DNA from: Micromonospora inaquosa
GTDB taxonomy: Bacteria > Actinomycetota > Actinomycetes > Mycobacteriales > Micromonosporaceae
Direction of reading: 5' to 3'
NCBI RefSeq assembly: GCF_003857055.1
Contig: NZ_QGSZ01000196.1
Coordinates: forward strand, 1-42,296
Length of the DNA stretch: 42,296 nt
Shown here one piece after another: positions 1 through 7,328 of the stretch. A program made the position numbers and the translations under genes. The notes beneath the pieces were generated by a model that was not told the origin of the DNA, did not search any database, and saw nothing but the letters and a program-made list of their open reading frames with translations. Every line of letters begins with the position of its first letter. Position 1 is the first letter of the stretch.

Positions 1-7
1 ACTACGC

Positions 8-41
8 GTCTCGTGGGCTCGGAGATGTGTATAAGCGACCG
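8..41 (+). other. Residual Illumina Nextera read-2 adapter (not genomic)
   Basis: Bases 8-35 match the first 28 bases of the Nextera read-2 transposase adapter exactly. Bases 36-41 match the rest except at 36 and 40, giving 32 of 34. This includes the 19-bp Tn5 mosaic end. The contig therefore begins in library-construction sequence, and the ATG at 27 lies inside the adapter and is not a gene start. The seven bases before it have no assignable origin. Confidence 0.96.
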
Positions 42-56
42 CCCCAGGAGCAACAG

Positions 57-575
57 TTGACCAAGCAGCGCAGCCGGGACCCCCTCGACGTTTGGCACCA
101 GCCGGGTCGGCTGCTGCCGAAATTCGTGGGTCAGCCTGGCCAAGCGTGCGCAGACAGTGACACCAGATTGTTTTTTCTCGAATCAACAGAACGCGCCGCG
201 AAAGCGATCTGCAACACCGCTCCCTGCCGGTGGCGGGCCGAGTGTCTGCAATTCGTGTTGCAAATGACCGCCGATAGAGACCGATATGGCGTGTGGGGCG
301 GCACCACCCCGGAAGAACGTCGCCTCTTGCGGCGCGAGCGAGCCACCAGAAGGTTCGCACGGGACGCAGCTCAGGTCGCACGGGGCGCAGCACAGTGCGT
401 CGAATTGTGGAATCAGGGCTGGCTCATCGGTGATATTGCACACCATCTGGGGATCAGCTACGCCGAAGTCTATGAAGCGATTGACCAAGCAGGCGTCACT
501 TACGCGATGGTCACCGAACGAAACGAGCAAGCCCAACGCAACACCGATCAGGCACCAACCGCGCAGCCCCAATAG
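57..575 (+). CDS. WhiB-like iron-sulfur regulator with C-terminal helix-turn-helix
   Basis: This predicted 172-residue protein has the WhiB layout: four cysteines (31, 52, 57, 63), a GVWGG turn at 78-82 and a following Arg-rich basic segment. WhiB-like proteins bind a 4Fe-4S cluster and act as transcription factors, often with a sigma factor. Two things are unusual. The middle cysteines are spaced C-x4-C-x5-C (CNTAPC then C63), where the family standard is C-x2-C-x5-C. There is also a second predicted helix-turn-helix at about 114-147 (GDIAHHLGISYAEVYEAI). The start is taken as TTG at 57 because AGGAG lies at 46-50, six bases upstream, while the upstream ATG at 27 lies in adapter. The gene belongs to the integrative element ending at the integrase and may control its transfer or excision functions; that role is inferred from position. 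Confidence 0.8.
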   Translation: MTKQRSRDPLDVWHQPGRLLPKFVGQPGQACADSDTRLFFLESTERAAKAICNTAPCRWRAECLQFVLQMTADRDRYGVWGGTTPEERRLLRRERATRRFARDAAQVARGAAQCVELWNQGWLIGDIAHHLGISYAEVYEAIDQAGVTYAMVTERNEQAQRNTDQAPTAQPQ

Positions 576-580
576 AAGAC

Positions 581-616
581 GGCCCCGGGACGGTGCACCA
601 CCACCAACCCGGGGCC
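581..616 (+). terminator. Hairpin after the WhiB-like gene
   Basis: A perfect 9-bp stem (GGCCCCGGG at 581-589 with CCCGGGGCC at 608-616) encloses an 18-base loop five bases after the stop codon. There is no T-tract. It may terminate transcription or partly attenuate it before the 642-2203 gene pair. Confidence 0.5.
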
Positions 617-641
617 TTGACCGCCTAACAGGAGGCGACCC

Positions 642-941
642 GTGGACAACCTACCCACCAGCACGAACTACCCAGTCCCCCGCCACGAACCCGACGACCA
701 CCGGCTGTCGTACGGCCTGCTGCTCGACCTGCGGGTCGTCCTGCTGCGGCACGGCTACCCCGAACTGACCAGCGCCGACCTCGCGGAGCTGATGAACGCC
801 ATCGACAGCTTCGCCTACGGCCCCCGACCGGCAGCCGCCGAGTACGGGCACGACCAGGACACCCCCGCCGGGCAGCCCCTCCCGGCAGGAGTCGAAGGCA
901 CCCCGATCAACACCCGCAAGACCAGGAGGAACCAGCGGTGA
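642..941 (+). CDS. Small hypothetical protein upstream of integrase
   Basis: A 99-residue protein of no family I recognise. The middle (about residues 22-58) is predicted helical and leucine-rich, with LDLRVVLLRHGYPELTSADL typical of a compact helical domain. The tail is rich in Pro, Gly and Arg. GTG at 642 has GGAGG at 631-635, six bases upstream. Its stop overlaps the integrase GTG by four bases (938-941), so the two are probably translated together. In actinobacterial integrative elements this slot is often held by an excisionase, but the usual MerR-like excisionase motif is not visible, so that role is not assigned. Confidence 0.72.
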   Translation: MDNLPTSTNYPVPRHEPDDHRLSYGLLLDLRVVLLRHGYPELTSADLAELMNAIDSFAYGPRPAAAEYGHDQDTPAGQPLPAGVEGTPINTRKTRRNQR

Positions 942-2203
942 AGCGGTCGTTCGTGTACCGCAAGCAGCATGTCCCCGGGGTGTACCAGCGGTGCAACCGC
1001 GACTGCCCCGCCGACACCTGCAACGTCCACACCTGGTCGTACCACGTGGTCCTGCCCGCCAAGGACGGCCGGCGACCGCAGCTCACCAAGGGCGGCTTCC
1101 CGAACGGTCGGGAGGCGATGAAAGCCCGCGAGGAAGCCGCCAACGCCGGGCGCAACGGGAAGACCAGCAGCAAACCCAAACTGACCTTCGGCGATTGGGC
1201 GGACCGGTGGCTCGCCGGGAAGGTCGAACGCGGGGAGTTGCGCCCGTCCAGCCACACCGCCCACTTGACGGCCCTCGGCCACCTCAAGCGGTACCTCGGG
1301 AGCAAGAAGCTCAAGAGCCTGACCAGCCAGGACCTGACCGAGACCTACACCGCGATCATCCGAGACCGGCGGGTCGAGATCGAAAAGGCGGCCAAGGTCG
1401 GCAAGAAGGCCGTCGGAGCAAACGGGCAGACCCTCCGGCCGATCTCCCCGGCCAGCATCACCCGGGTTCACAGCGTCGCCAACGGGTGCCTGCGGGACGC
1501 CGCCGACGCGAAGTTCATCGACCACAACCCCGCCGCGACCGCGAAGAAGCCGAAGTACCAGGCACCGAAGATCAACCCGTGGGCACCCGCCCAGGCGCGG
1601 CAGTTCCTGGACTTCCTCGCCGGCAACGCCGACCGGCTGAACCCGTTGATCCACCTCGCGATCCACACCGGGTTGCGCCGGGGGGAGCTGCTCGGGCTCG
1701 GCTGGGCGGACGTCGATTTGGACGCCGGGACCGCCCGGGTGTGGCGGCAGCGGGTGACCGTCAAGGGGGAAGTCTTCGTGGTCGACCAGACCAAGACCGA
1801 CGCCGGGGACCGGGTAGTCCCGCTGTTCGCTGACACGGTCGCCGTCTTGCGGCAGTGGCGGGCGCAGCAGAACCGGGAGCGGCTGGCGTGGGGGCCGGCT
1901 TGGAATGACGGCGGGTGGGTGTTCACCCGGGAGGACGGGCAGCCCCTGTACCCGGACACGGTCGGGCGGGCGTTCCGGAAGCGCACCGAGCAGGCCGGTC
2001 TCCCCCGGCTGCGGTTCCACGACCTGCGACACACGTTCGCGTCGATCGCGCTCAACGCCGATGTGTCGATGCCGGTCCTGTCGAAGGTGATGGGACACAC
2101 CAACCCGAACTTCACGACCAAGCAGTACACCCACCTGTCCCCGGAGAAGCACAGCGAGGCCATGCGAGCAGTCGGCGAGAAGGTGCGCAGCGCCGCCGGC
2201 TGA
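938..2203 (+). CDS. Tyrosine recombinase / integrase
   Basis: A 421-residue site-specific recombinase that would integrate and excise the element to its left. The phage-integrase catalytic residues are all visible: Arg247 in TGLRRGELLGL, Lys286 in QTKTDAGDR, His361 and Arg364 in HDLRHTF, His387 in MGHTNPN and the nucleophile Tyr397 in KQYTHLSPE. An N-terminal arm-binding region and a SAM-like core-binding region (about residues 80-215) precede the catalytic domain. A short Cys/His cluster lies near the N-terminus (about residues 19-30: C, C, C and H). GTG at 938 overlaps the preceding gene. The enzyme is full length and looks functional. Most of the element it serves lies beyond the left edge. 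Confidence 0.93.
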   Translation: MKRSFVYRKQHVPGVYQRCNRDCPADTCNVHTWSYHVVLPAKDGRRPQLTKGGFPNGREAMKAREEAANAGRNGKTSSKPKLTFGDWADRWLAGKVERGELRPSSHTAHLTALGHLKRYLGSKKLKSLTSQDLTETYTAIIRDRRVEIEKAAKVGKKAVGANGQTLRPISPASITRVHSVANGCLRDAADAKFIDHNPAATAKKPKYQAPKINPWAPAQARQFLDFLAGNADRLNPLIHLAIHTGLRRGELLGLGWADVDLDAGTARVWRQRVTVKGEVFVVDQTKTDAGDRVVPLFADTVAVLRQWRAQQNRERLAWGPAWNDGGWVFTREDGQPLYPDTVGRAFRKRTEQAGLPRLRFHDLRHTFASIALNADVSMPVLSKVMGHTNPNFTTKQYTHLSPEKHSEAMRAVGEKVRSAAG

Positions 2204-2209
2204 ACCCGC

Positions 2210-2230
2210 CGAATAGCAAGCGAATAGCAA
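2210..2230 (+). repeat. Direct repeat, possible integrase arm sites
   Basis: CGAATAGCAA occurs twice (2210-2219 and 2221-2230), separated by one base, immediately after the integrase stop in a locally A-rich stretch. Short direct repeats beside an integrase gene are often its arm-type binding sites. That role is inferred from position only. No tRNA fragment marking the attachment core was seen between 2204 and 2400. Confidence 0.4.
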
Positions 2231-2240
2231 AAACCGACAA

Positions 2241-2273
2241 AGAGCCCCTGCCGTGACCAGCGGCAGGGGCTCT
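2241..2273 (+). terminator. Terminator hairpin at integrase end
   Basis: A perfect 13-bp stem (AGAGCCCCTGCCG at 2241-2253 with its complement at 2261-2273) with a 7-base loop follows the integrase. It probably ends integrase transcription and lies close to the presumed junction between element and chromosome. There is no strong T-tract after it. Confidence 0.75.
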
Positions 2274-2407
2274 GACTTTGGAAGACGCGACACAACGCAC
2301 TCCCGGAACCATGCCCTGACGTGTCACGATTCAGAGCACGGCGTGCGGACGGGGCGTCGAAGGGCAGCGGTGGCCGCGCCGGAAGGCGCGTTAAGGGGGA
2401 TGTCCGG

Positions 2408-3259
2408 GTGTCAGCGGGTGGGGCCCGCCGGGGACGGCGGGACAACGGGCTCGACGCGAACGAGTACGCCGTCGTCGGCGACGTCGATCCGCGCGTCGGT
2501 GAGCACCTGCTCGACGTGCTGGCCGCCGGTGGGATCGCCGCCTACCTTCAACCCTCCGCCGACCTCAACCCGGTCACCCGCACCACCACCGTGCCGGCCC
2601 GGCCGGTCGACCGGCTCTACGTCGACCGCTCGCATCTGACCACCGCACGGGACTACCTGACCCAGCTCGCCGACGAGACCGCTGTCGAGCAGCCGCCGGC
2701 CCGCGACGAACCGGACATCGACGCCGAGTGGGCACGGATCATCGCCGGCTTCCACACCACCTCCACGCCCGGTGATCACCCGTGGCCGGCCTCCGAGGAC
2801 ATCGACGAACGGGACACCCGGGACGAGCCGACCACCGGCCCGCTGACCCGCTCCAGCACCGACGAGCCGGGTCCGACCGCCACCGACGTTCGCCGGCTAC
2901 CGTCCGCCACGGACATTTCCGGGATCTCCGTGGGGCGCGGCACCCGACCCGACGAGCCCTCGCTGCTCGACGGGCTGGACACCTTCGGCGCCGACCTGCC
3001 CGACGACGAGGACGACGAGGGTTACCACCCGCCGCCACCGCCGCCGCTGCCGCGGGTCAGCAAGTACGCGGTGATCGGCACGCTCGGGGTGGTCGTCGGG
3101 TTCGTGCTGTTCCTCTTCCCGTGGCTGCTCCCGATCGACCGCTCGGCTGTCACGCTGTTCGGGTTCACCGGCATCCTGGCCGGTTTCGTCACGCTGGTCT
3201 GGCGACTGCGCCCCGGCGACGAGGACGACGACGACCCGGACAACGGCGCCGTCGTCTGA
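2408..3259 (+). CDS. Hypothetical membrane protein with proline-rich linker
   Basis: A 283-residue protein. The N-terminal third (about residues 15-90) looks globular. It is followed by an acidic, Thr/Pro-rich disordered stretch, a PPPPPPLP linker, and two hydrophobic segments near the C-terminus (KYAVIGTLGVVVGFVLFLF, and a second beginning VTLFGFTGILAG). An acidic tail closes it. The two-helix end resembles DUF308-type membrane regions, but the function is unknown. GTG at 2408 is preferred over an in-frame ATG at 2321 because AAGGGGGA sits seven bases upstream and the intervening residues are low-complexity Arg/Gly. It is the first chromosomal gene after the integrative element. Confidence 0.75.
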   Translation: MSAGGARRGRRDNGLDANEYAVVGDVDPRVGEHLLDVLAAGGIAAYLQPSADLNPVTRTTTVPARPVDRLYVDRSHLTTARDYLTQLADETAVEQPPARDEPDIDAEWARIIAGFHTTSTPGDHPWPASEDIDERDTRDEPTTGPLTRSSTDEPGPTATDVRRLPSATDISGISVGRGTRPDEPSLLDGLDTFGADLPDDEDDEGYHPPPPPPLPRVSKYAVIGTLGVVVGFVLFLFPWLLPIDRSAVTLFGFTGILAGFVTLVWRLRPGDEDDDDPDNGAVV

Positions 3260-3300
3260 CGTCGGCCCGCATCCCGGGACAGCAGCGCCCCGCCGGGGGC

Positions 3301-3328
3301 GTAACAGTGGTGTAACTTACTGTCAGTA
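3301..3328 (+). promoter_or_regulatory. Overlapping palindromes upstream of otsA
   Basis: GTAA-C-TTAC (3312-3320) overlaps TACTG-T-CAGTA (3318-3328), and a further GTAAC lies at 3301-3305. Dyads of this size are typical of TetR/GntR-class operators. They lie about 80-110 bases before the otsA start, so they may control trehalose synthesis. No regulator gene is adjacent to identify the binding protein. Confidence 0.4.
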
Positions 3329-3408
3329 GGAATACCGCTGTACGTCACTTCCCCCGCTGACTGACCGGTTTTCCCTTGCTCGCGGCGGTCAGTCCTCTGC
3401 TGATCGGA

Positions 3409-4914
3409 ATGCCCGAGATGCGACAGAGTTCTCTCGTGGTGGTGGCCAACCGCCTCCCCATCGACGACAATCAGGCGCCCGACGGGGCCTGCGAGTGGCG
3501 GCGAAGCCCAGGCGGGTTGGTCAGCGCACTGCACCCGCTCCTGCGGCACACGCCGGCGACCTGGGTCGGCTGGGCCGGCGGCACCGGGCCGGCCCCCTCG
3601 CTGCCGGACGTCGACGGCGTGCGGATGCAGACCGTCGCGCTCAGCCCGGAAGACCTGCGCGACCACTACGAGGGGTTCGCCAACGCCACCCTCTGGCCGC
3701 TCTACCACGACGCGGTGGAGCAACCGCAGCACCACCGCCGGTGGTGGGAGGCGTACCAGCGGGTCAACCAGCGCTTCGCCGAGGCGACCGCGGAGGTGGC
3801 CGAGCCGGGCGGGGTGGTCTGGGTGCAGGATTACCACCTGCAACTGGTCCCCGGTCAGCTCCGCGCGCTCCGCCCGGACCTGCGCATCGGGTTCTTCCTG
3901 CACGTGCCGTTCCCGCCGCCGGAACTTTTCATGCAACTGCCCCGCCGGGCCGAACTGCTGCGCGGCATGCTCGGCGCCGACCTGGTCGGCTTTCAACGAG
4001 TGCAGGCGGCGCACAACTTCGCCCAACTGGTGACCCGGGTGCTGGAGCTGCCGGCCACCGACCGACGGATCGGCATCGACGGCCGGGTCGTCCGCATCGG
4101 CGCGTTCCCCGTCTCCATCGACACCGCCGAGATGGCCGCGCTCGCCAGCCGCCCGGACGTGGCCGCTCGGGCCCACCGGCTCCGACAGGACCTCGGCGAC
4201 CCCCGCCAGGTGGTCCTCAGCGTGGACCGGATGGACTACACCAAGGGCATCGAGCAGCGCCTCAAGGCGTACAGCGAGTTGCTCGCCAGCGGCGACGTCA
4301 AGGTCCGCGACACGGTGCTGGTGCAGGTCGCCATGCCGAGCCGGGAACGCGTCGGCCAGTACCAGATCCTGCGCGAACGCATCGAACGCGAGGTCGGCCG
4401 GATCAACGGCGAGTTCGGCCGGGTCGGCGAGCCGGCCATCCACTACCTCACCCAGCCCTTCGACCGGGCCGAGCTGGCCGCGCTCTACCGGGTCGCCGAC
4501 GTGATGGCGGTGACCCCGTTGCGCGACGGAATGAACCTGGTCGCCAAGGAGTACGTGGCCGCGCGGGTCGACGACACCGGCGCTCTGCTGCTCAGCGAGT
4601 TCGCCGGCACCGCCGCGGAGCTGTCCCAGGCGTACCTGGTCAACCCGCACGACCTGGAAGGGCTCAAGCAGGGCCTGCGGGCGGCGCTGCGGGCCAGCCC
4701 GGCCGACACCACCCAGCGGATGCGGGCCATGCGCGCCCACCTGCACCAGCACGACATCCGGGCCTGGGCCCGCTCCTACCTGCGCGCCCTGGACGAGGGC
4801 GGTGCCCTGATCAATCGCCTGACCAGCCCCGACACCGGCTCCGACGGCACCGCACGGGTGCCCCGGCCGGCCACCCCGACCGGCAGCCCGGCCGCCCACC
4901 AGGCCGGCGGCTGA
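3409..4914 (+). CDS. otsA: Alpha,alpha-trehalose-phosphate synthase (GT20)
   Basis: It makes trehalose-6-phosphate from a nucleotide-activated glucose and glucose-6-phosphate in the cytoplasm, the first step of the OtsAB stress-sugar pathway. Family blocks appear in order: VVVANRLP, the SPGGLVSAL glycine loop, TWVGWAGG, WVQDYHLQLVP, GFFLHVPFPPPELF, SVDRMDYTKGIEQR (nucleotide-sugar site), PSRERVGQY and TPLRDGMNLVAKEY. The length of ~500 residues is normal, with a short Pro/Ala tail. The start is uncertain: ATG at 3409 or 3418 fits family length, with TTG at 3376 also in frame, and none has a strong ribosome site. No otsB phosphatase is nearby. It is convergent with the hydrolase-like gene, 19 bases away. 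Confidence 0.95.
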   Translation: MPEMRQSSLVVVANRLPIDDNQAPDGACEWRRSPGGLVSALHPLLRHTPATWVGWAGGTGPAPSLPDVDGVRMQTVALSPEDLRDHYEGFANATLWPLYHDAVEQPQHHRRWWEAYQRVNQRFAEATAEVAEPGGVVWVQDYHLQLVPGQLRALRPDLRIGFFLHVPFPPPELFMQLPRRAELLRGMLGADLVGFQRVQAAHNFAQLVTRVLELPATDRRIGIDGRVVRIGAFPVSIDTAEMAALASRPDVAARAHRLRQDLGDPRQVVLSVDRMDYTKGIEQRLKAYSELLASGDVKVRDTVLVQVAMPSRERVGQYQILRERIEREVGRINGEFGRVGEPAIHYLTQPFDRAELAALYRVADVMAVTPLRDGMNLVAKEYVAARVDDTGALLLSEFAGTAAELSQAYLVNPHDLEGLKQGLRAALRASPADTTQRMRAMRAHLHQHDIRAWARSYLRALDEGGALINRLTSPDTGSDGTARVPRPATPTGSPAAHQAGG

Positions 4915-4933
4915 CCACGGTCGACCCGGCCGC

Positions 4934-5752
4934 TCAGTGTGCCGCCGGCTCCTTCTCCAGCCAGTCCAGGATCGCGTCGATCGGCTCCGCCCACCGCGCG
5001 TCCAACATCAGGTCGTGGCCCATCCCGGGGAAGAGCAACGGGGCCGACCCGTACCGGCGGGCCACCCGGGTCAACGTCGACGCCGGCACCACCCGGTCGT
5101 CCGGGCTGCCCAGCACCAGCACCGGGGGCGCACCCACGGCCGGCTCGGCCGCCGGATCACCCAGCAGCGCCCACTGCGCCCGCCGACCCGCCCGACCGAG
5201 GCGTCCGACGTACCGCCGGGCCTCCTCGTCGGGCAACTCGCGGCTGAACAGCTGCCCCCGGTTGAGCCGCAACGGCCCGCCGAACACCGCCGGCAGCGTC
5301 CCTGCCGGGTTGCGGCGCAACGCCGCGCCCAACACACCCCAACCGCCGAAGACCGGCGCCACCAGCACCGCGCCCCGCGCCGGGTAGCGGGCCAACGCGT
5401 GCGCCACCACCAGGGCCCCGGCGCCGTGCCCCACCAGCACCGCCTGCCGCGGCAGGCTCGCCGCCACCTGGACCACATCGTGGGCGTACGCCCGCAGCGT
5501 CGCCTCCGGCGCCGGCTCGCTGCCACCGTGCCCGCGCAGGCTCATCGCGTACGCCGGGAACCCCCGCGACGCGGCGTGACCCAACCAGTGCTCGGCGAAC
5601 GCCCACGCGCCGTGCCCGAACCCGGGAACGAAGAGCAGCGGCGGACGCCCCTGCTCCAGCTCGGGGATCGCGCTGAGCACCTCCCGCCGGGCCGGCCGGA
5701 CCGGGCGGAACCACTCCCGGCCCCGCATGATCCGCAGCTCACTCGCGCTCAC
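4934..5752 (-). CDS. Alpha/beta-hydrolase-fold protein lacking the serine nucleophile
   Basis: A 272-residue protein with the alpha/beta-hydrolase fold. It shows an oxyanion-hole-type FVPGFGHGAW block, the strand-order motif LRGHGGSEPA, an acid candidate at Asp218/Asp219 (GSPDDRVVP) and the catalytic-position His246 (GMGHDLML). The nucleophile elbow, normally G-x-S-x-G, reads G108-H-G-A-G112, so glycine occupies the serine position. Hydrolysis by the usual mechanism is therefore unlikely; a binding role or another mechanism is possible. GTG at 5752 lies at the end of the repeat and overlaps the mini-ORF stop as GTGA. AAAGG eight bases upstream, inside the mini-ORF, can serve as the ribosome site. 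Co-transcription with the upstream monooxygenase is likely. Confidence 0.85.
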   Translation of the reverse strand: MSASELRIMRGREWFRPVRPARREVLSAIPELEQGRPPLLFVPGFGHGAWAFAEHWLGHAASRGFPAYAMSLRGHGGSEPAPEATLRAYAHDVVQVAASLPRQAVLVGHGAGALVVAHALARYPARGAVLVAPVFGGWGVLGAALRRNPAGTLPAVFGGPLRLNRGQLFSRELPDEEARRYVGRLGRAGRRAQWALLGDPAAEPAVGAPPVLVLGSPDDRVVPASTLTRVARRYGSAPLLFPGMGHDLMLDARWAEPIDAILDWLEKEPAAH

Positions 5753-5808
5753 GGTGCAGACCTTTCGTTCGCGACTGCGGGGCTCGCAAGCTCACTCCTC
5801 GCGCTCAC
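5745..5808 (-). repeat. Dispersed coupling repeat, copy A
   Basis: A 64-bp sequence beginning and ending in GTGAGCGC, homologous to 41608-41674. Relative to that copy it lacks five bases near the start and has two extra near the end; the rest is nearly identical. It occupies the entire junction between the monooxygenase and the hydrolase-like gene and supplies start codon, ribosome site and coupling stop. The flanking similarity at the two ends extends for about 20 bases with small gaps. Confidence 0.85.
5749..5808 (-). CDS. 19-residue coupling mini-ORF (copy A)
   Basis: GTG at 5808 opens a 19-codon frame starting MSARSE and ending in CCG TGA. Its start overlaps the monooxygenase stop (GTGA at 5805-5808), and its stop overlaps the hydrolase-like start (GTGA at 5749-5752). 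This gives an unbroken chain of termination-reinitiation junctions across three frames. The peptide has no recognisable domain. The middle of the peptide differs in frame from copy B, so the peptide sequence itself is probably not what is conserved. Whether a stable peptide accumulates is unknown. Confidence 0.55.
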   Translation of the reverse strand: MSARSELASPAVANERSAP

Positions 5809-7211
5809 TTGCCCTCCAGCTCGACCAGGGCGCGCTGAACGGCGCGCAGATAGTCGGCGTGCCCGACCTCGAACCAGTGCCGGCTGCTCTCCTTCACCGG
5901 CCCGGAGTACCGCTCCCCGGCCCGGTCCCGCACCCGCTGCGCGAACGCCGCAGCCCGTTCCGGCCGGTCCCGACGGGCCGTGAGCAGTCGGGCGAAGAGC
6001 ACCGTCTGCCAGTGCGACAGGGTGAACAGCCCGGAGTCCGGTTGCAGCAGGCCGGCTACCGCCAACGTCGGATGCCCCGGGGTGAACGCGTTGAGCCACA
6101 GCGTGGGCCGACCCGCGCCCGCGCTGTCACCGAACACCGACGCGTCGAGGAACTCGAAGCGCGGCAGGTAACCGGTGGCGAAGACGACCACCTCGGGGTC
6201 GATCTCACGACCGTCGGCCAACTCCACCGCGTACGGGTGGAAACGGGCGACGTCCGGCACCGGGCCGATCCCGCCGTGGCCCACGTAGTAGACGAGCTGA
6301 CTGTTCGCGATCGGGTGCGTCTCGTACACCCGGTGGTCGGGCTTGGGCAGGCCGAAGCGGGTCAGGTCGCCGACGGTCAACCGCAGCGTCCAGTGGTAGA
6401 GCCACTGGCGTACCCGCAGCGGCACCCGCAGCGCCAACAGGGTGTCGTTGACCTGGTCGGCGGGCCGGCCGAGGACGTACTTCGGCGCGTACCAGTAGCC
6501 ACGCCGGGTGGAGTGCCAGCAGCGCGACGCCTGCTGGGCGGCCTCGACGGCGATGTCGCAGCCGGTGTTGCCGGCGCCGACCACCAGCACCCGCTTGCCG
6601 CGCAGCTGCGCCGGGTCCTTGTAGGACGAGGCGTGCATGATCTCGCCACGGAACTGTTCGAGGCCCTCGTAGCGGGGCAGCTTCGGCGACCAGTTGTGGC
6701 CGTTGGCGATCACCACGGCGGCGTACCGGGCGGTGCGCTCGGGGCCGTACCCGCCGGTGGACCGGGTGGTCACGTCCCACCGCTCCCCCTCGACCGGCTC
6801 GACCCGGATCACCTCGGTGCCGAACCAGATGTGCGAGCGCAGGTCGAAGTGGTCGGCGTACCGCTCGAAGTACGACAGCACCTGACCGTGGTGCGGGTAG
6901 TCCGGCCAGGAGTCCGGCATCGGGAAGTCGGGGAACTGGGTGAACGGCTTCGACGAGATCAGGTGGGTGCTGGCGTACACCGGGCTGCGGTCGTGCCGCC
7001 AGTTCCAGGCGCCGCCGACGCCCGTCTCCCGCTCGTAGCAGTCCACGCCGAACCCGTGCTCACGCAGGTTCTTGATGGCCGTCAGGCCGCTGGCCCCGGC
7101 CCCGATGACGCAGACGGTGTCGCCCCGGTCGGAGACCGGGCGGCCGTCGCTGTTCGCCGTGGGCGAGGTCGCCTCCGGGTCGGGCCGGCCGTGGTCGGTG
7201 GAGGTGGACAC
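5805..7211 (-). CDS. Flavin-containing monooxygenase
   Basis: A 468-residue FAD- and NADPH-dependent oxygenase of the FMO / Baeyer-Villiger superfamily. It carries the FAD Rossmann motif GAGASG (about residues 37-42), the class signature F-x-G-x3-H-x3-Y as FRGEIMHASSY (about 188-198), the NADP motif GAGNTG (about 212-217) and a late ATGYLP block. The substrate cannot be told from sequence. GTG at 7211 is preferred because AAGGAG sits nine bases upstream; the ATG at 7220 directly abuts that ribosome site. The stop overlaps the mini-ORF start. It is probably the first gene of a three-frame unit ending with the hydrolase-like protein. Confidence 0.9.
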   Translation of the reverse strand: MSTSTDHGRPDPEATSPTANSDGRPVSDRGDTVCVIGAGASGLTAIKNLREHGFGVDCYERETGVGGAWNWRHDRSPVYASTHLISSKPFTQFPDFPMPDSWPDYPHHGQVLSYFERYADHFDLRSHIWFGTEVIRVEPVEGERWDVTTRSTGGYGPERTARYAAVVIANGHNWSPKLPRYEGLEQFRGEIMHASSYKDPAQLRGKRVLVVGAGNTGCDIAVEAAQQASRCWHSTRRGYWYAPKYVLGRPADQVNDTLLALRVPLRVRQWLYHWTLRLTVGDLTRFGLPKPDHRVYETHPIANSQLVYYVGHGGIGPVPDVARFHPYAVELADGREIDPEVVVFATGYLPRFEFLDASVFGDSAGAGRPTLWLNAFTPGHPTLAVAGLLQPDSGLFTLSHWQTVLFARLLTARRDRPERAAAFAQRVRDRAGERYSGPVKESSRHWFEVGHADYLRAVQRALVELEGK

Positions 7212-7328
7212 CGGGGACATCTCCTTTTGGTACGGCAGGCGTGCCGGTCGCCGCGAAATCCTCTCCACAACCGAGCCGGATGTCCAGTCCTGGGACCGAC
7301 GCGTCGACGCTCGGGCGGGGCTCGGAGG

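Noticed and set aside
27..56. ATG at 27 as the start of the WhiB-like gene
   Set aside because: It lies within adapter sequence; TTG at 57 has a good ribosome site at the right distance.
2204..2400. tRNA remnant as attachment site
   Set aside because: No sequence here folds or reads like a tRNA 3' end.
3022..4899. 625-codon minus-strand open frame
   Set aside because: Antisense to otsA; no domain motifs and biased composition.
5749..5808. Annotating the mini-ORFs as functional conserved peptides
   Set aside because: The two copies read the central DNA in different frames, so only the first six residues match; coupling is the better explanation.
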